The position numbers and the translations under genes are program-made. Positions 8,861-17,453 of a stretch of 64,000 nt of DNA are shown here, piece by piece. Source of the stretch: Bacillus sp. CECT 9360 (GTDB lineage: Bacteria > Bacillota > Bacilli > Bacillales > DSM-1321); NCBI RefSeq assembly GCF_918741275.1, contig NZ_CAKKNA010000016.1, forward strand, positions 17,424-81,423, given 5' to 3'. Each line of letters begins with the position of its first letter. The stretch's first letter is position 1. The notes under the pieces were generated by a model, which was given only the letters and a program-made list of their open reading frames with translations, was not told the DNA's origin and searched no databases.

Positions 8861-9820
8861 TCAAAATTTTAGCTACAAAATCCAGCCTGGCTACAAAAAC
8901 GGATTTCCGGCTACAAAAGTCTATGTTCCAGCTACAAAATAATGCAAATCGGCTACAAAATCAATATTTTAGCTACAAAAATCCAACCTGGCTACAAAAA
9001 CGAATTTCCGGCTACAAAAGTCTGTGTTCCAGCTACAAAATGATGCAAATCGGCTACAAAATAAAAATTTTAGCTACAAAAATCCAGCCTGGCTACAAAA
9101 ACGAATTTCCGGCTACAAAAGTCTGTGTTCCAGCTACAAAATGATGCAAATCGACTACAAAATCAAAATTTTAGCTACAAAAATCCAGCCTGGCTACAAA
9201 AACGGATTTCCGGCTACAAAAGTCTGTGTTCCAGCTACAAAATAATGCAAATCGGCTACAAAGTTAAAATTTTAGCTACAAAAATCCAGCCTGGCTACAA
9301 AAACGAATTTCCGGCTACAAAAGTCTGTGTTCCAGCTACAAAATGATGCAAATCGATTACAAAATCAATTTTAACTACAAAATTCCAGCCTGGCTACAAA
9401 AACGGATTTCCGGCTACAAAAGTCTGTGTTCCAGCTACAAAATGATGCAAATCGGCTACAAAATCAAAATTTTAGCTACAAAAATCCAACGTGGCTACAA
9501 AAACGGATTTCCGGCTACAAAAGTCTGTGTTCCAGCTACAAAATGATGCAAATCGGCTACAAAATCAAAATTTTAGCTACAAAAATCCAACGTGGCTACA
9601 AAAACGAATTTCCGGCTACATAAGTCTGTGTTCCAGCTACAAAACAATGCAAATCGGCTACAAAATCAAAATTTTAGCTACAAAAATCCAACGTGGCTAC
9701 AAAAACGAATTTCCGGCTACAACAGTCTGTGTTCCAGCTACAAAATGATGCAAATCGGCTACAAAATCAAAATTTTAGCTACAAAAATCCAGCCTGGCTA
9801 CAAAAACGAATTTCCGGCTA
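8861..9820. repeat. 20-bp-phased word array B (GGCTACAAAA), with 101-bp higher-order repeat
   Basis: About 47 copies of (G)GCTACAAAA spaced 18-22 bp. Five words make a 101-bp unit (20+22+20+21+18) repeated about nine times. The marker TCTGTGTTCC or its variant lies at 8920, 9021, 9122, 9223, 9324, 9423, 9524, 9625 and 9726, all 101 bp apart except one step of 99. Because 101 is not a multiple of 3 and stop codons are absent, open frames of about 73 codons appear by chance in the array and are not genes. It fills the space between the convergent genes citR and gltT. Confidence 0.95.
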
Positions 9821-9860
9821 ACATCAACTAAAATCGACCAAGTCCTTTGGCAAGAGTAAC

Positions 9861-9925
9861 TCTAATAAAATCTGAGTTTGGATAATAAATCCCGAGTCTG
9901 GGTAATAAACTCCAAGTGTTTGGAC
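9861..9925. repeat. Short phased array C (TAATAAA)
   Basis: TAATAAA occurs at 9863, 9883 and 9903, exactly 20 bp apart, in related contexts (GAGTTTGGATAATAAATCCC, GAGTCTGGGTAATAAACTCC). The word resembles that of array D at 30.4 kb. It lies directly after array B. Confidence 0.6.
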
Positions 9926-9953
9926 ATTTTATACAATTATACTTTCTGCATAA

Positions 9954-9984
9954 CAAAAACCAGAGCGATTTATTCGCTCTGGTC
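9954..9984 (-). terminator. gltT terminator
   Basis: Perfect stem ACCAGAGCG / CGCTCTGGT with a TTTTTG tail on the minus strand, just after the gltT stop. Confidence 0.9.
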
Positions 9985-9990
9985 TTTGGT

Positions 9991-11253
9991 TTAATTTACG
10001 TTTAATATCTCTGTGGTCTGCGGCTTAGGATCACGTTGGAATTTGCCTTCCCATTTGGCGATGACAATCGCGGCAAGTGAGTTTCCAACTACGTTTACCG
10101 CTGTTCGTGCCATATCGAGAATACGGTCAATACCAGCGATAAATGCAAGGCCTTCCACCGGAATCCCCACTGTTCCAAGCGTTGCCAGAAGAACAACGAA
10201 TGACACTCCCGGAACACCGGCAATTCCTTTAGACGTCACCATTAATACAAGCATCAACGAAACCTGGTCGGCTATGCTCATCTCAATGCCGTACATTTGA
10301 GCGATAAAAACAGCGGCCAATGCCTGGTAAAGCGTCGAACCGTCCAGGTTAAACGAATACCCCGTCGGGATGACGAATGAAGCGATATGCTTCGGAACGC
10401 CAAGCTTCTCCACCTTCTCCATAATCTTTGGAAGCACCGTTTCGGAGCTTGCAGTCGAATAAGCTAAAATCAGTTCTTCTTTTAACGTCTTAATCAGTGT
10501 GAAAATGTTGAATCCGACTAATTTCGCAACTGACCCTAACACAACAATAATAAAGAATAGCATCGTCCCATAAACCGAGAATATCAGTTTACCAAGCGGG
10601 ATTAACGATTCAATCCCAAATTTCGAAACCGTAACACCGATTAGGGCGAAAACGCCGAATGGTGCGAATTTCATAATCTGATTGGTCACATAAAACATGG
10701 CGTCCGCGGTTCCCTGGAAGAAGGCAAGCACCGGTCTCCCTTTCTCCCCAATTGCTGAAATACCTAATCCAAACACTAAAGCAAAGAAGATAATCGCAAG
10801 CATATCACCTTCTGCGATAGCTGCAATAGGGTTCGTTGGAACAATGTTAACAAACGTATCAACCATCGAGTGGCTCTCCTGGGTTTCAGCAGTATTCACA
10901 TAGCTGCCAATGTCCGTCTTATTCAGCTTGTCCATTTCAATGCCTGCTCCGGGCTGGAACAGGTTGGCAGCTGCCAAACCGACGACAATCGCAATCGTCG
11001 TGATAATTTCAAAATATAAAATCGTTTTACCGCCTATTTTTCCTAATTGCTTAATATCACCGACACCAGCAACCGCAACGATGATACTGGAAATAACGAT
11101 CGGTACCACGATCATTTTAATTAAGTTAAGAAAAATATCGCCAATGGGCTGTAAATAATTTGCTACTTGCGGGCTGCCAAAAAAGATCGCCCCCACAGCA
11201 ATCCCCAGCACAAGGCCAATAAAAATCTGCCATGCTAATCCTATTTTCTTCAT
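9991..11253 (-). CDS. gltT: Proton/sodium-glutamate/aspartate symporter GltT
   Basis: Dicarboxylate/amino acid:cation symporter (DAACS family) in the cytoplasmic membrane, taking up glutamate and aspartate. The 420 residues hold eight membrane helices and two re-entrant loops. The serine-rich motif AYSTASSETVLP, the helix-7 region NLDGSTLYQ and the substrate-binding DRILDMARTAVNV are present. Overall it is closer to B. subtilis GltT than to GltP, which begins differently. The ATG at 11253 has GTGAGG upstream. A c-di-AMP riboswitch precedes the gene, tying amino acid import to osmotic and potassium signalling. It is monocistronic with its own terminator. Confidence 0.92.
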   Translation of the reverse strand: MKKIGLAWQIFIGLVLGIAVGAIFFGSPQVANYLQPIGDIFLNLIKMIVVPIVISSIIVAVAGVGDIKQLGKIGGKTILYFEIITTIAIVVGLAAANLFQPGAGIEMDKLNKTDIGSYVNTAETQESHSMVDTFVNIVPTNPIAAIAEGDMLAIIFFALVFGLGISAIGEKGRPVLAFFQGTADAMFYVTNQIMKFAPFGVFALIGVTVSKFGIESLIPLGKLIFSVYGTMLFFIIVVLGSVAKLVGFNIFTLIKTLKEELILAYSTASSETVLPKIMEKVEKLGVPKHIASFVIPTGYSFNLDGSTLYQALAAVFIAQMYGIEMSIADQVSLMLVLMVTSKGIAGVPGVSFVVLLATLGTVGIPVEGLAFIAGIDRILDMARTAVNVVGNSLAAIVIAKWEGKFQRDPKPQTTEILNVN

Positions 11254-11329
11254 CTAGATCCTCACCTTCTGTAAAATTCTATGCTGCAAAAGCATTTTGT
11301 CTCGGTAAGGGAAACAAGTTAGATGTATT

Positions 11330-11522
11330 TCTTGCACGTAAAGACACAGGCATGCCTTTTGTGCGTGACCATTCCTACCTACTGTTCCCTATAAAGACGC
11401 TGACGAGGTTAGCTGTCGGGTTAGGACCAGGAAACACTTAGCCCTTTCAAAACTGAATTCACCCCTAGTGGAAACCTCTCCACAAAATTGGTTCCCCCGT
11501 TCTTTTGTTTAAGATTAAGCGA
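11330..11522 (-). promoter_or_regulatory. Cyclic di-AMP riboswitch (ydaO-yuaA leader) of gltT
   Basis: On the minus strand the leader begins TCGCTTAATC (11522), continues with GAACGGGGGAACC, GGGGTGAATTC and GGGCTAAGTG, and holds the hallmark ACCCGACAGCTAACCTCGTC (11421-11402) followed by AGCGTC. Known ydaO aptamers show the same order: a start resembling TCGCTTAATCTG, GGGGTGAAT, then CCGACAGCTAAC. The class binds cyclic di-AMP and usually switches genes off when it is high. About 75 bases separate the aptamer from the gltT start. A small hairpin (ATGCTTTTGCAGCAT) lies there, but I did not identify the expression platform with confidence. Confidence 0.85.
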
Positions 11523-11611
11523 AAAAAATAACACAAAAAAGATATTATCCTAAAAAAGTAATTATGTAAATGGATTTACCCGTATGTAAATCTTAGAAAA
11601 CCTATTTCTTC

Positions 11612-11651
11612 GAAAAAAAATCTCCGCGAACTTAGCTGTTCGAGGAGATTA
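11612..11651 (-). terminator. Terminator of the YknW/YknX-like operon
   Basis: Stem ATCTCC-CGAAC / GTTCG-GGAGAT with one mismatch, followed on the minus strand by a run of eight T. Confidence 0.9.
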
Positions 11652-11653
11652 TA

Positions 11654-12865
11654 TTATTTTTCCAATAACCCTATCAGAAGGTAGCGTACGATCTCTTTTT
11701 TCGGCAGCTTCTTCAGCGAGGATTTTTTAATTTCGCTCATATCCAGCGGCGTGATAAACAAAGAATGGTTTTGGAGTTTGTTATCCGGTTCAAGGATGAC
11801 AACATCCTCTAATTTAACACCACTCTTTATTTCTTGCTTGCCATCAAAACTAAGGCCCTTAGCTATATTTTGTTTATTCACCTGTCCTTTTGAAGTTAAT
11901 CGATAGACAAATGGCTTAGCCTTCCGCTGCTGTACTGCATGTTCAGGGACAGCGGGAACTCCTTTTGCTTCCGCCGTAATTACTGAGACACCTACCTTAG
12001 AACCGTTGACCAACTTGTCAGTCTCTTCTTCCATTACCGCGTTATATAAGTAGTAATTCTTCGTTTTCACAGTCGGCTCTTCTGTCGGATTGATATTGAC
12101 TCTTTCAAGAGTCCCATCTATAGGCTTTTTCAGATCGGGAGAAGTTATTTGTATTTTCATGCCAGGTTCCGTTTTCTTCAATTGGTTTTCACTTAGGACT
12201 CCTTCAATCCACGGTTGTGATGACGCAATGGTAATGATGGGACCCTGTTCCTCACCGAGGTTCTGATCGACATGCTTTACAACGCCGTCGGTTTCACTTG
12301 CTATTGTCCCAGTACCGCCGTCCGTCATATTGTTAATCTTGGCATCATATGTTTTAATTTGTTCCTCTAACTTTTTTTTCTCTGATTCCTGTTCGTAAAT
12401 TTCTTGCTCGAGTTCGCTTTCAAGCTCTTTATCCGTTTCATTTTTAGGACTTGCTTTCGGAATGGTTGCCTGGTAACTTTCCAATTTGCGGATATATTCA
12501 TCAATACCGGCGATTTCTCCCTCAGTTTGACTCTTTTCAGCTTCCAAATCAGCTCTATCGGCATCAAGTTCCGGAGTGGTATATTCAAGCAGCGGAGTTC
12601 CTGCGGTTACGGTGTCACCTTCCCGGACAAGGAATTTTTGAAACTCTTTTTTCTCCCTCCCATAATACACAGGGTATTCTTCCCTTGGTTTAATAACCCC
12701 TTTCGTTTGAAAGGTTTCTGTAATGTTTTGCTTTTTAACCTCTGTCCATTCTTTTACAAAAACAGTCCGTTCAACCTTACTGTCGTCCTTGACAATTAAA
12801 TAGACGTTCAAAGCGAAAAATAGAATCGCAGCCAAAATGGGTGCGTATAGCTTCCACTTTTTCAA
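11654..12865 (-). CDS. Membrane-fusion/adaptor protein, YknX-like
   Basis: HlyD/RND-type adaptor. One N-terminal membrane anchor (residues 8-25), a first half-lipoyl strand region, a long acidic coiled coil (about residues 95-180, rich in ESELEQE and KKKLEEQ), then a lipoyl and beta-barrel part (GTIASETDGVVKHV) and C-terminal domains. Length is 403 residues. The start is taken as TTG at 12865, seven bases after AAGGGGG; a GTG two codons upstream would overlap that site. It is twelve bases after the Yip1-type gene, the arrangement of yknW-yknX in B. subtilis. The ABC ATPase and permease (YknY, YknZ) that normally follow are missing here. Confidence 0.8.
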   Translation of the reverse strand: MKKWKLYAPILAAILFFALNVYLIVKDDSKVERTVFVKEWTEVKKQNITETFQTKGVIKPREEYPVYYGREKKEFQKFLVREGDTVTAGTPLLEYTTPELDADRADLEAEKSQTEGEIAGIDEYIRKLESYQATIPKASPKNETDKELESELEQEIYEQESEKKKLEEQIKTYDAKINNMTDGGTGTIASETDGVVKHVDQNLGEEQGPIITIASSQPWIEGVLSENQLKKTEPGMKIQITSPDLKKPIDGTLERVNINPTEEPTVKTKNYYLYNAVMEEETDKLVNGSKVGVSVITAEAKGVPAVPEHAVQQRKAKPFVYRLTSKGQVNKQNIAKGLSFDGKQEIKSGVKLEDVVILEPDNKLQNHSLFITPLDMSEIKKSSLKKLPKKEIVRYLLIGLLEK

Positions 12866-12877
12866 GCCCACACCCCC

Positions 12878-13540
12878 TTAGAAAAATACGCTGACTTTTA
12901 TGTAGGATAATAATGCTGCCGCAAACCAGGAAGCTATATAAAATAGCCCAATCGCAAGCATAATAAGATATTTATTCGTTTCTGAGAGTTTTCTTAAATA
13001 ATAATATTGAAACAAAATGATCACCAGCTGAAAAAGTGTGATTTCTCCAAAAAAGCGGATAAAAAACTCATTTGAGATCAGATGCTGACTTATGACCCCA
13101 AGGGAAAAGGGATTGGAGCTCTGGTTGATATCCATCAGCACAAATAGCGGAATGGATACGGCTTTTTCAAACAAAGCAATAACAAAGACGATCATTTGGA
13201 CAATTACGATCCGCAAATAGTTGGTATCCGTAAATATCCAAAAAATCACGGAAGACAGGAACAAGAAGATAGAAGGAAATAAAAGCCCAGCAATCAACTC
13301 CCCCGCGATTACAAGTAACTTGCCACTTTCAAAGGCAGCCTCATTCAGCTTTGTCACTTCGCCTGAAATCGATTCAGAGCCGATGCCGAAGTACGCACTG
13401 ATACCAAAAATGATGATGCTCAAAACATATAAGACTAATAAATTCGGGCCGAAACGCACCACTTCCTCTGCTTGTTTCAGCCGATAGCTGTTTCCATTAG
13501 GATGGAAAAGGCCATTTAACAACCGGACTTGATAAATCAT
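12878..13540 (-). CDS. Yip1-family membrane protein, YknW-like
   Basis: Integral membrane protein of 220 residues with about five hydrophobic segments (around 33-52, 74-103, 107-127, 160-178 and 190-212), fitting the Yip1 family. In B. subtilis YknW helps assemble the YknXYZ exporter that protects against the SdpC toxin. Here it precedes a YknX-like adaptor and would have a similar assembly role. The ATG has GGGGGAGCG upstream. It is the first gene of a two-gene operon. The family is assigned from topology and context, so this is less certain than the adaptor. Confidence 0.72.
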   Translation of the reverse strand: MIYQVRLLNGLFHPNGNSYRLKQAEEVVRFGPNLLVLYVLSIIIFGISAYFGIGSESISGEVTKLNEAAFESGKLLVIAGELIAGLLFPSIFLFLSSVIFWIFTDTNYLRIVIVQMIVFVIALFEKAVSIPLFVLMDINQSSNPFSLGVISQHLISNEFFIRFFGEITLFQLVIILFQYYYLRKLSETNKYLIMLAIGLFYIASWFAAALLSYIKVSVFF

Positions 13541-13735
13541 ATTCGCTCCCCCGCGGAATAGAAAATTATGTTATCTCTTATTTTATCTTAAATTAGCCAA
13601 ATGTGAACAACGAACGACAAAAACTTTTGGACTATAAAATAAAGTTCAGTCTAAACGGCTAGAAAAAGCCGACCTGACATTTTCTTAAAAGCGGGCTAAT
13701 CGGTTTTTTTCCTGTTTCGGGCATATATTTTATGC

Positions 13736-14647
13736 CTAAAATGGTTCCCCTATGGCCGGGCCGCACAACATGGAAAGATGAGCTTTAAGAATAGAAATGT
13801 CTGCCGGTGTCTTTTGATAGATTTCTCCATCCATATCAGCATCCAACTCTTCATCCGTCACAATTTGAAGCTCTTTTGCCTGAAAATACAAAACCCCTGA
13901 ATCAGAATCTGTACTTTCACTTAGCGCTCTTTTCATTTCCATAATTTCTTTAAAAATACCTAGGCTGGAATTTTTTACGATAATGACATCCAATAAGCCA
14001 TCATCCGGCTTGATTAACGGAAATGGAAGCATGTTCGTTCCAATATAATTTCCATTTACCGTAAGAATCATGATGGCCTCGTCCTCTATCGTATTCCCGT
14101 CATAAATCATTTTAAAGTGAAAAGGATCACTTTCATTTATCGTTCTGAGCGCACTTAATAAATAACTGATTTTCCCTAATCTGCTTTTCTCCTGAGGATC
14201 GATATTATTCGAGGTTTCTGTAATCAACCCAATGCCCCAGAAGTTTAAAAAATAATTACTCCCTGTCTTTCCTACATCAATTTGAACGGTTTCTCCTTCT
14301 ACCAAAGCAACAGCTGCTCTGCGGATATTTTGGGGAATATTGAGAGCACGTGACATGTCATTACAAGTTCCCGCTGGCAAAATCCCGATTAAAGGTCGCT
14401 TTTCTAAGCCTGCGAGTCCATTTATACATTCATGTACTGTACCATCACCGCCAAGAATAAAGATGACATCCATGTCTTCCCCGTGCTTTTGGCATAACCT
14501 CGCCCCCTCACCCTGCTCTCTCGTTTGGATGAGGAGGAATTCTTCGATATTTGGTGAAAGAATCGGCAGGCAATCTCTTAGTGCTTTCTCTATTTTACCT
14601 TTGCCGGCATTCTGATGGTATATAAGCATCCCTTTTTTCCACTTCAT
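13736..14647 (-). CDS. Diacylglycerol kinase-family lipid kinase (first copy)
   Basis: Soluble lipid kinase of the DAGK catalytic (DgkB/YegS/BmrU) family, phosphorylating diacylglycerol or a related lipid with ATP. The 303-residue protein shows YHQNAGKGK at the N-terminus, the nucleotide-binding ILGGDGTVHE (residues about 63-72), LPAGTCNDMSRAL, and the C-terminal DADMDGE. The length equals B. subtilis DgkB (YerQ), which there lies next to swrC; here swrC is only 4 kb away, so a rearranged relic of that neighbourhood is possible. GGTGG precedes the ATG. The other copy at 43.8-44.7 kb is clearly different in sequence. Confidence 0.88.
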   Translation of the reverse strand: MKWKKGMLIYHQNAGKGKIEKALRDCLPILSPNIEEFLLIQTREQGEGARLCQKHGEDMDVIFILGGDGTVHECINGLAGLEKRPLIGILPAGTCNDMSRALNIPQNIRRAAVALVEGETVQIDVGKTGSNYFLNFWGIGLITETSNNIDPQEKSRLGKISYLLSALRTINESDPFHFKMIYDGNTIEDEAIMILTVNGNYIGTNMLPFPLIKPDDGLLDVIIVKNSSLGIFKEIMEMKRALSESTDSDSGVLYFQAKELQIVTDEELDADMDGEIYQKTPADISILKAHLSMLCGPAIGEPF

Positions 14648-14725
14648 GTTCAGACCACCATCTCTTCTTATTGTAAATTGCTTTACAAATTACTTTACCT
14701 GCTTCGGCAGATTTAAAACCTGAAT

Positions 14726-14767
14726 AGGAAAAAACACGGCCCTGCTGTTCCGCAAGAAGCCGTGTTG
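14726..14767 (-). terminator. Terminator of the GntR-ABC operon
   Basis: Stem AACACGGC / GCCGTGTT with an 18-base loop, followed on the minus strand by TTTTTTCC. Confidence 0.9.
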
Positions 14768-14792
14768 ATTAATAAAGTTCAGATTCTACCCA

Positions 14793-15500
14793 TTACTTCC
14801 CATTATAAGCAGAGACCGGGGCCTTTCGAATCAAAAACCATGAAATGATAAGAAGAACCAGCGCAACTCCGAAAAATAACCCGTAAACCTTCCATTGAAA
14901 CATAACTATATATTTTTCCATTATTTCAAGCAATAAAGCATGAACTGGCGGTATAAAACCAAGCAGATTCAGCAAAACAATGGCTATGGTTCCCCCAATC
15001 ATGCCGTATCGGTAAAAAATCAGTCCAAAAAGGAAGGAACCGCTTAGAAGCATAAAGCAAACAGCACTGTCAATATAGAACCGCACATACCAGTAATCAT
15101 TTCCATTCAAAAACGAAGCTAAGTGAAAGACCTTTGCCTCTCCATTCATTAAATGTTCTGATAGGAAAGAATAAACACTAACCAGTGAAACGTGTATAAT
15201 GGCCATTAATAAAGAAATCAAAAGCAACAGGAATGATAAGGCCATCCAATAATTTTTTCTTGTGCCCCCCATTTTTATTACATATGGCAATGTTTCTTTC
15301 ACCCCGACAAACCCAAAAATCGCACAAAAAATAAAGACCGCTGTCTGGCTTCCCAGGTAAATGCCACTTTCTATCCCAAAATAGAGAGGAATGATCAACA
15401 TAATAGCCATCACTGTAATTAAAATGGACCAGAACATGGATAAGCTGCGTCTCGCATCAATGAATGCAAAGCGCAGTATCGCCCCAATTTGTCCGCTCAT
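14793..15500 (-). CDS. ABC transporter membrane subunit
   Basis: Hydrophobic 235-residue protein with six predicted membrane helices, typical of ABC-2-type permeases paired with a single ATPase gene. Its start overlaps the end of the ATPase gene by 4 bp (ATGA type), so the two are translationally coupled. With the upstream GntR gene it makes a three-gene YtrA/YhcF-type operon. Such operons are usually induced by cell-wall-active antibiotics or peptides and export or sense them. The substrate cannot be read from the sequence. Confidence 0.82.
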   Translation of the reverse strand: MSGQIGAILRFAFIDARRSLSMFWSILITVMAIMLIIPLYFGIESGIYLGSQTAVFIFCAIFGFVGVKETLPYVIKMGGTRKNYWMALSFLLLLISLLMAIIHVSLVSVYSFLSEHLMNGEAKVFHLASFLNGNDYWYVRFYIDSAVCFMLLSGSFLFGLIFYRYGMIGGTIAIVLLNLLGFIPPVHALLLEIMEKYIVMFQWKVYGLFFGVALVLLIISWFLIRKAPVSAYNGK

Positions 15501-16372
15501 GCCGATTTCTCTCCTTTCGTATGTTCCGTCAGATAAACCATTAATTCCTGCACAGGCACACTCTCAATTCTTAATCCTGCATCAATTGCCTCCTGCCTGC
15601 TTAGGTTCTCGCCAAAGAGCACGGCACTTTCCTGGCCCGCAAATGTCGAGCGATGAAGCACTTTTTTATTTCCAACAAAAGAGTCGATACTTTCTTTTGT
15701 GCCATGGATCATTAAAGAAGATTGCCTTAATGTTTCAGCCTCTTCCCACAACATGATTCTTCCTTCTGCCATCATGATGACCTCTTCAAACAACATGCTC
15801 ACTTCATCAATTAAATGCGTTGATAAAATAAATGTCCTGGGCTGCCTGGTATATTCTTCGATAAGTAATTCATAGAACCGTTTCCTGGCTGCAGCGTCCA
15901 GACCGATATATGGTTCATCAAAGATTGTCACGGGCGCCTTACTAGAAAGGCCAACGACAATTCCAAGAGCTGATTCCATCCCTTTTGATAAAGCTTTTAC
16001 TTTACTCGACGGATCTAAGTTGAATTGGTTTAGAAGGTACCGGGCGGTCTGATGATCCCACTGAGGATGAAATAGAGAGCAAATATATAAAGTTTCACTT
16101 ATTTTCAGGGTATTTTTAAAATTACCACTTTCATTAATGAAGCAAATTTTCTCTGTAACGTTACAGTTTTCATACGGCTCTTCACCGTTTACTAAAATAG
16201 TACCTGCCGTGGGCCTCTCATAGCCTGCAATAAGCTGCATAAGCGTGGTTTTTCCAGCCCCATTCCTCCCAAGCAGTCCATATATTTTCTTTTCTTCAAG
16301 GTTCAAGCTAATCTCCCGCAATGCTTTTTTCTTGCCGAATTGTTTGGAGATGTTATTCATCTCAATTTTCAT
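15497..16372 (-). CDS. ABC transporter ATP-binding protein
   Basis: ATPase subunit of 291 residues. Walker A GLLGRNGAGKTTLM and Walker B VTIFDEPYIGLD are clear. The usual LSGGQ signature is reduced to ALSKGMESALG, as is common in this antibiotic-related subgroup, and the switch histidine lies in ILSTHLIDE. A C-terminal extension of about 80 residues follows the ATPase fold. ATG at 16372 is preferred over TTG at 16381 because AGGGAG then sits eight bases upstream. It overlaps the GntR gene by 11 bp and the permease gene by 4 bp. Confidence 0.88.
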   Translation of the reverse strand: MKIEMNNISKQFGKKKALREISLNLEEKKIYGLLGRNGAGKTTLMQLIAGYERPTAGTILVNGEEPYENCNVTEKICFINESGNFKNTLKISETLYICSLFHPQWDHQTARYLLNQFNLDPSSKVKALSKGMESALGIVVGLSSKAPVTIFDEPYIGLDAAARKRFYELLIEEYTRQPRTFILSTHLIDEVSMLFEEVIMMAEGRIMLWEEAETLRQSSLMIHGTKESIDSFVGNKKVLHRSTFAGQESAVLFGENLSRQEAIDAGLRIESVPVQELMVYLTEHTKGEKSA

Positions 16373-16736
16373 TTCTCCCAACTCCCTTCAACATGTCTAT
16401 TAAATCTTCGACATGGATATTCAATTTCTCAGCTTCCAATTTCAACGGAATGATATAGTTTTCAAAGAATTTAGTTTTCCTCTTTTTGATTAATACACTT
16501 TTCGCCTCTTCAGCCACGAACATTCCGATCCCCCGCTTTTTATATAAAATCCCCTGATCCACCAGTTGGTTTATTCCTTTGGCTGCGGTTGCTGGATTAA
16601 TTTGATAATGAGCCGCAAACTCATTCGTCGATGGAACACGGTCGCCTTCATGAATCGTACCGTGTATGATTTCGTCCTCAATTTGGTCGGCAATTTGCTG
16701 GAAGATTGGACGGTCACTATCAAGATTGAATTTCAT
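16362..16736 (-). CDS. GntR-family regulator, YtrA subfamily
   Basis: Short repressor of 124 residues: winged helix-turn-helix (IFQQIADQIEDEIIHGTI, GDRVPSTNEFAAHYQINPAT) plus a small C-terminal dimer region, lacking the large effector domain of other GntR proteins. This is the YtrA/YhcF type that heads ABC transporter operons. GGTGG lies before the ATG. A perfect 10-bp inverted repeat overlapping its own promoter is the likely operator, so it should repress its own operon. Confidence 0.88.
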   Translation of the reverse strand: MKFNLDSDRPIFQQIADQIEDEIIHGTIHEGDRVPSTNEFAAHYQINPATAAKGINQLVDQGILYKKRGIGMFVAEEAKSVLIKKRKTKFFENYIIPLKLEAEKLNIHVEDLIDMLKGVGRNEN

Positions 16737-16748
16737 AATACACCACCT

Positions 16749-16811
16749 TACTTAGTTAAATGGTTCATTACTAATGTAACTAAGTATAAATGTTTTTATT
16801 TCCAGCGTCAA
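16749..16811 (-). promoter_or_regulatory. Promoter and operator of the GntR-ABC operon
   Basis: On the minus strand TTGACG (16811-16806), a 17-bp spacer and TATACT (16788-16783) form a near-consensus promoter. The inverted repeat TACTTAGTTA (16749-16758) / TAACTAAGTA (16777-16786) is perfect over 10 bp per arm. Its upstream arm covers the -10 box, so a bound repressor would block RNA polymerase. Confidence 0.8.
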
Positions 16812-16936
16812 CCATTTTTTTAGAAGTCAAAAAAAAAAATGGCCATTTTCTAAATGGCCATTTCAGACTGTAGACAAACTGGATGAAATCGAGTTTGCCT
16901 GCAGTTATTTTTTTATTTGGCCTGTTAATGGGGTCT

Positions 16937-17066
16937 GTTGATTTCCGTTCCAGGCGCTTCGCGCACCTTAGGGGCGGGCGGTGAGCCTCCTCGTCGCATG
17001 CTCCTGCGGGGTCTCACCTGTCCCGCTGCTCCCGCAGGAGTCTTCGCGCCTTCCACTCCAATCAAC
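16937..17066. repeat. GC-rich GTTGATT...AATCAAC block (second copy)
   Basis: A 130-bp block starting GTTGATTTCCG and ending CCAATCAAC, richer in G and C than its surroundings, with internal inverted stretches (CCTCGTCGCATGCTCCTGCG against GCTCCCGCAGGAG). A related block with the same ends forms the core of the small transposon at 4181-4432. It is inserted inside the IS1182-type remnant. Confidence 0.7.
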
Positions 17067-17126
17067 AGGCTTTTAAACGTTTACTATGGAACGTTCCTAA
17101 AATCTATTTTAAAATTGATACATAAA

Positions 17127-17390
17127 ATGATTGGGGTGACGAGGCATATTTGGCAGGATTATGTAGAGGAAACAGATCATTTGCGACACCACAAGGATGT
17201 AAAACCAATCTATGCGAAACGCAAAGAAACGATAGAACGCGTATTCGCAGATGCAAAAGAAAAGCATGGCATGCGTTGGACAAAGTTAAGGGGACTTAAA
17301 AAATTGTCGATGCAGGGGATGCTTACTTTCGCTGCCATGAATTTGAAGAAGATGGCAAACTGGACATGGCAAGGTCCAGAAATGGCCTAA
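17127..17390 (+). pseudogene. IS1182-type transposase, C-terminal fragment
   Basis: The last 80 or so residues of a DDE transposase: HKDVKPIYAKRKETIERVF, then ADAKEKHGMRWTKLRGLKK and a terminal hydrophobic segment (MLTFAAMNLKKMA). The final catalytic glutamate lies in the TIERVF region. Everything upstream is missing or replaced by an unrelated repeat, and there is no ribosome site, so it cannot make an active enzyme. Confidence 0.85.
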
Positions 17391-17453
17391 TAAATAAGGC
17401 TAAGTGAGGTCCATTCACACTCAAAATAAGCAAAAATAGAAATAATCACTAAA

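Noticed and set aside
8861..9820. CRISPR array
   Set aside because: The constant word is only about 10 bp, the fillers recur in order every 101 bp instead of being unique, and no cas genes are near.
8923..9831. Seven overlapping open frames of 65-85 codons on the plus strand
   Set aside because: They are the same 101-bp repeat read in shifting frames. The repeat lacks stop codons, starts have no ribosome sites, and the translations are copies of each other.
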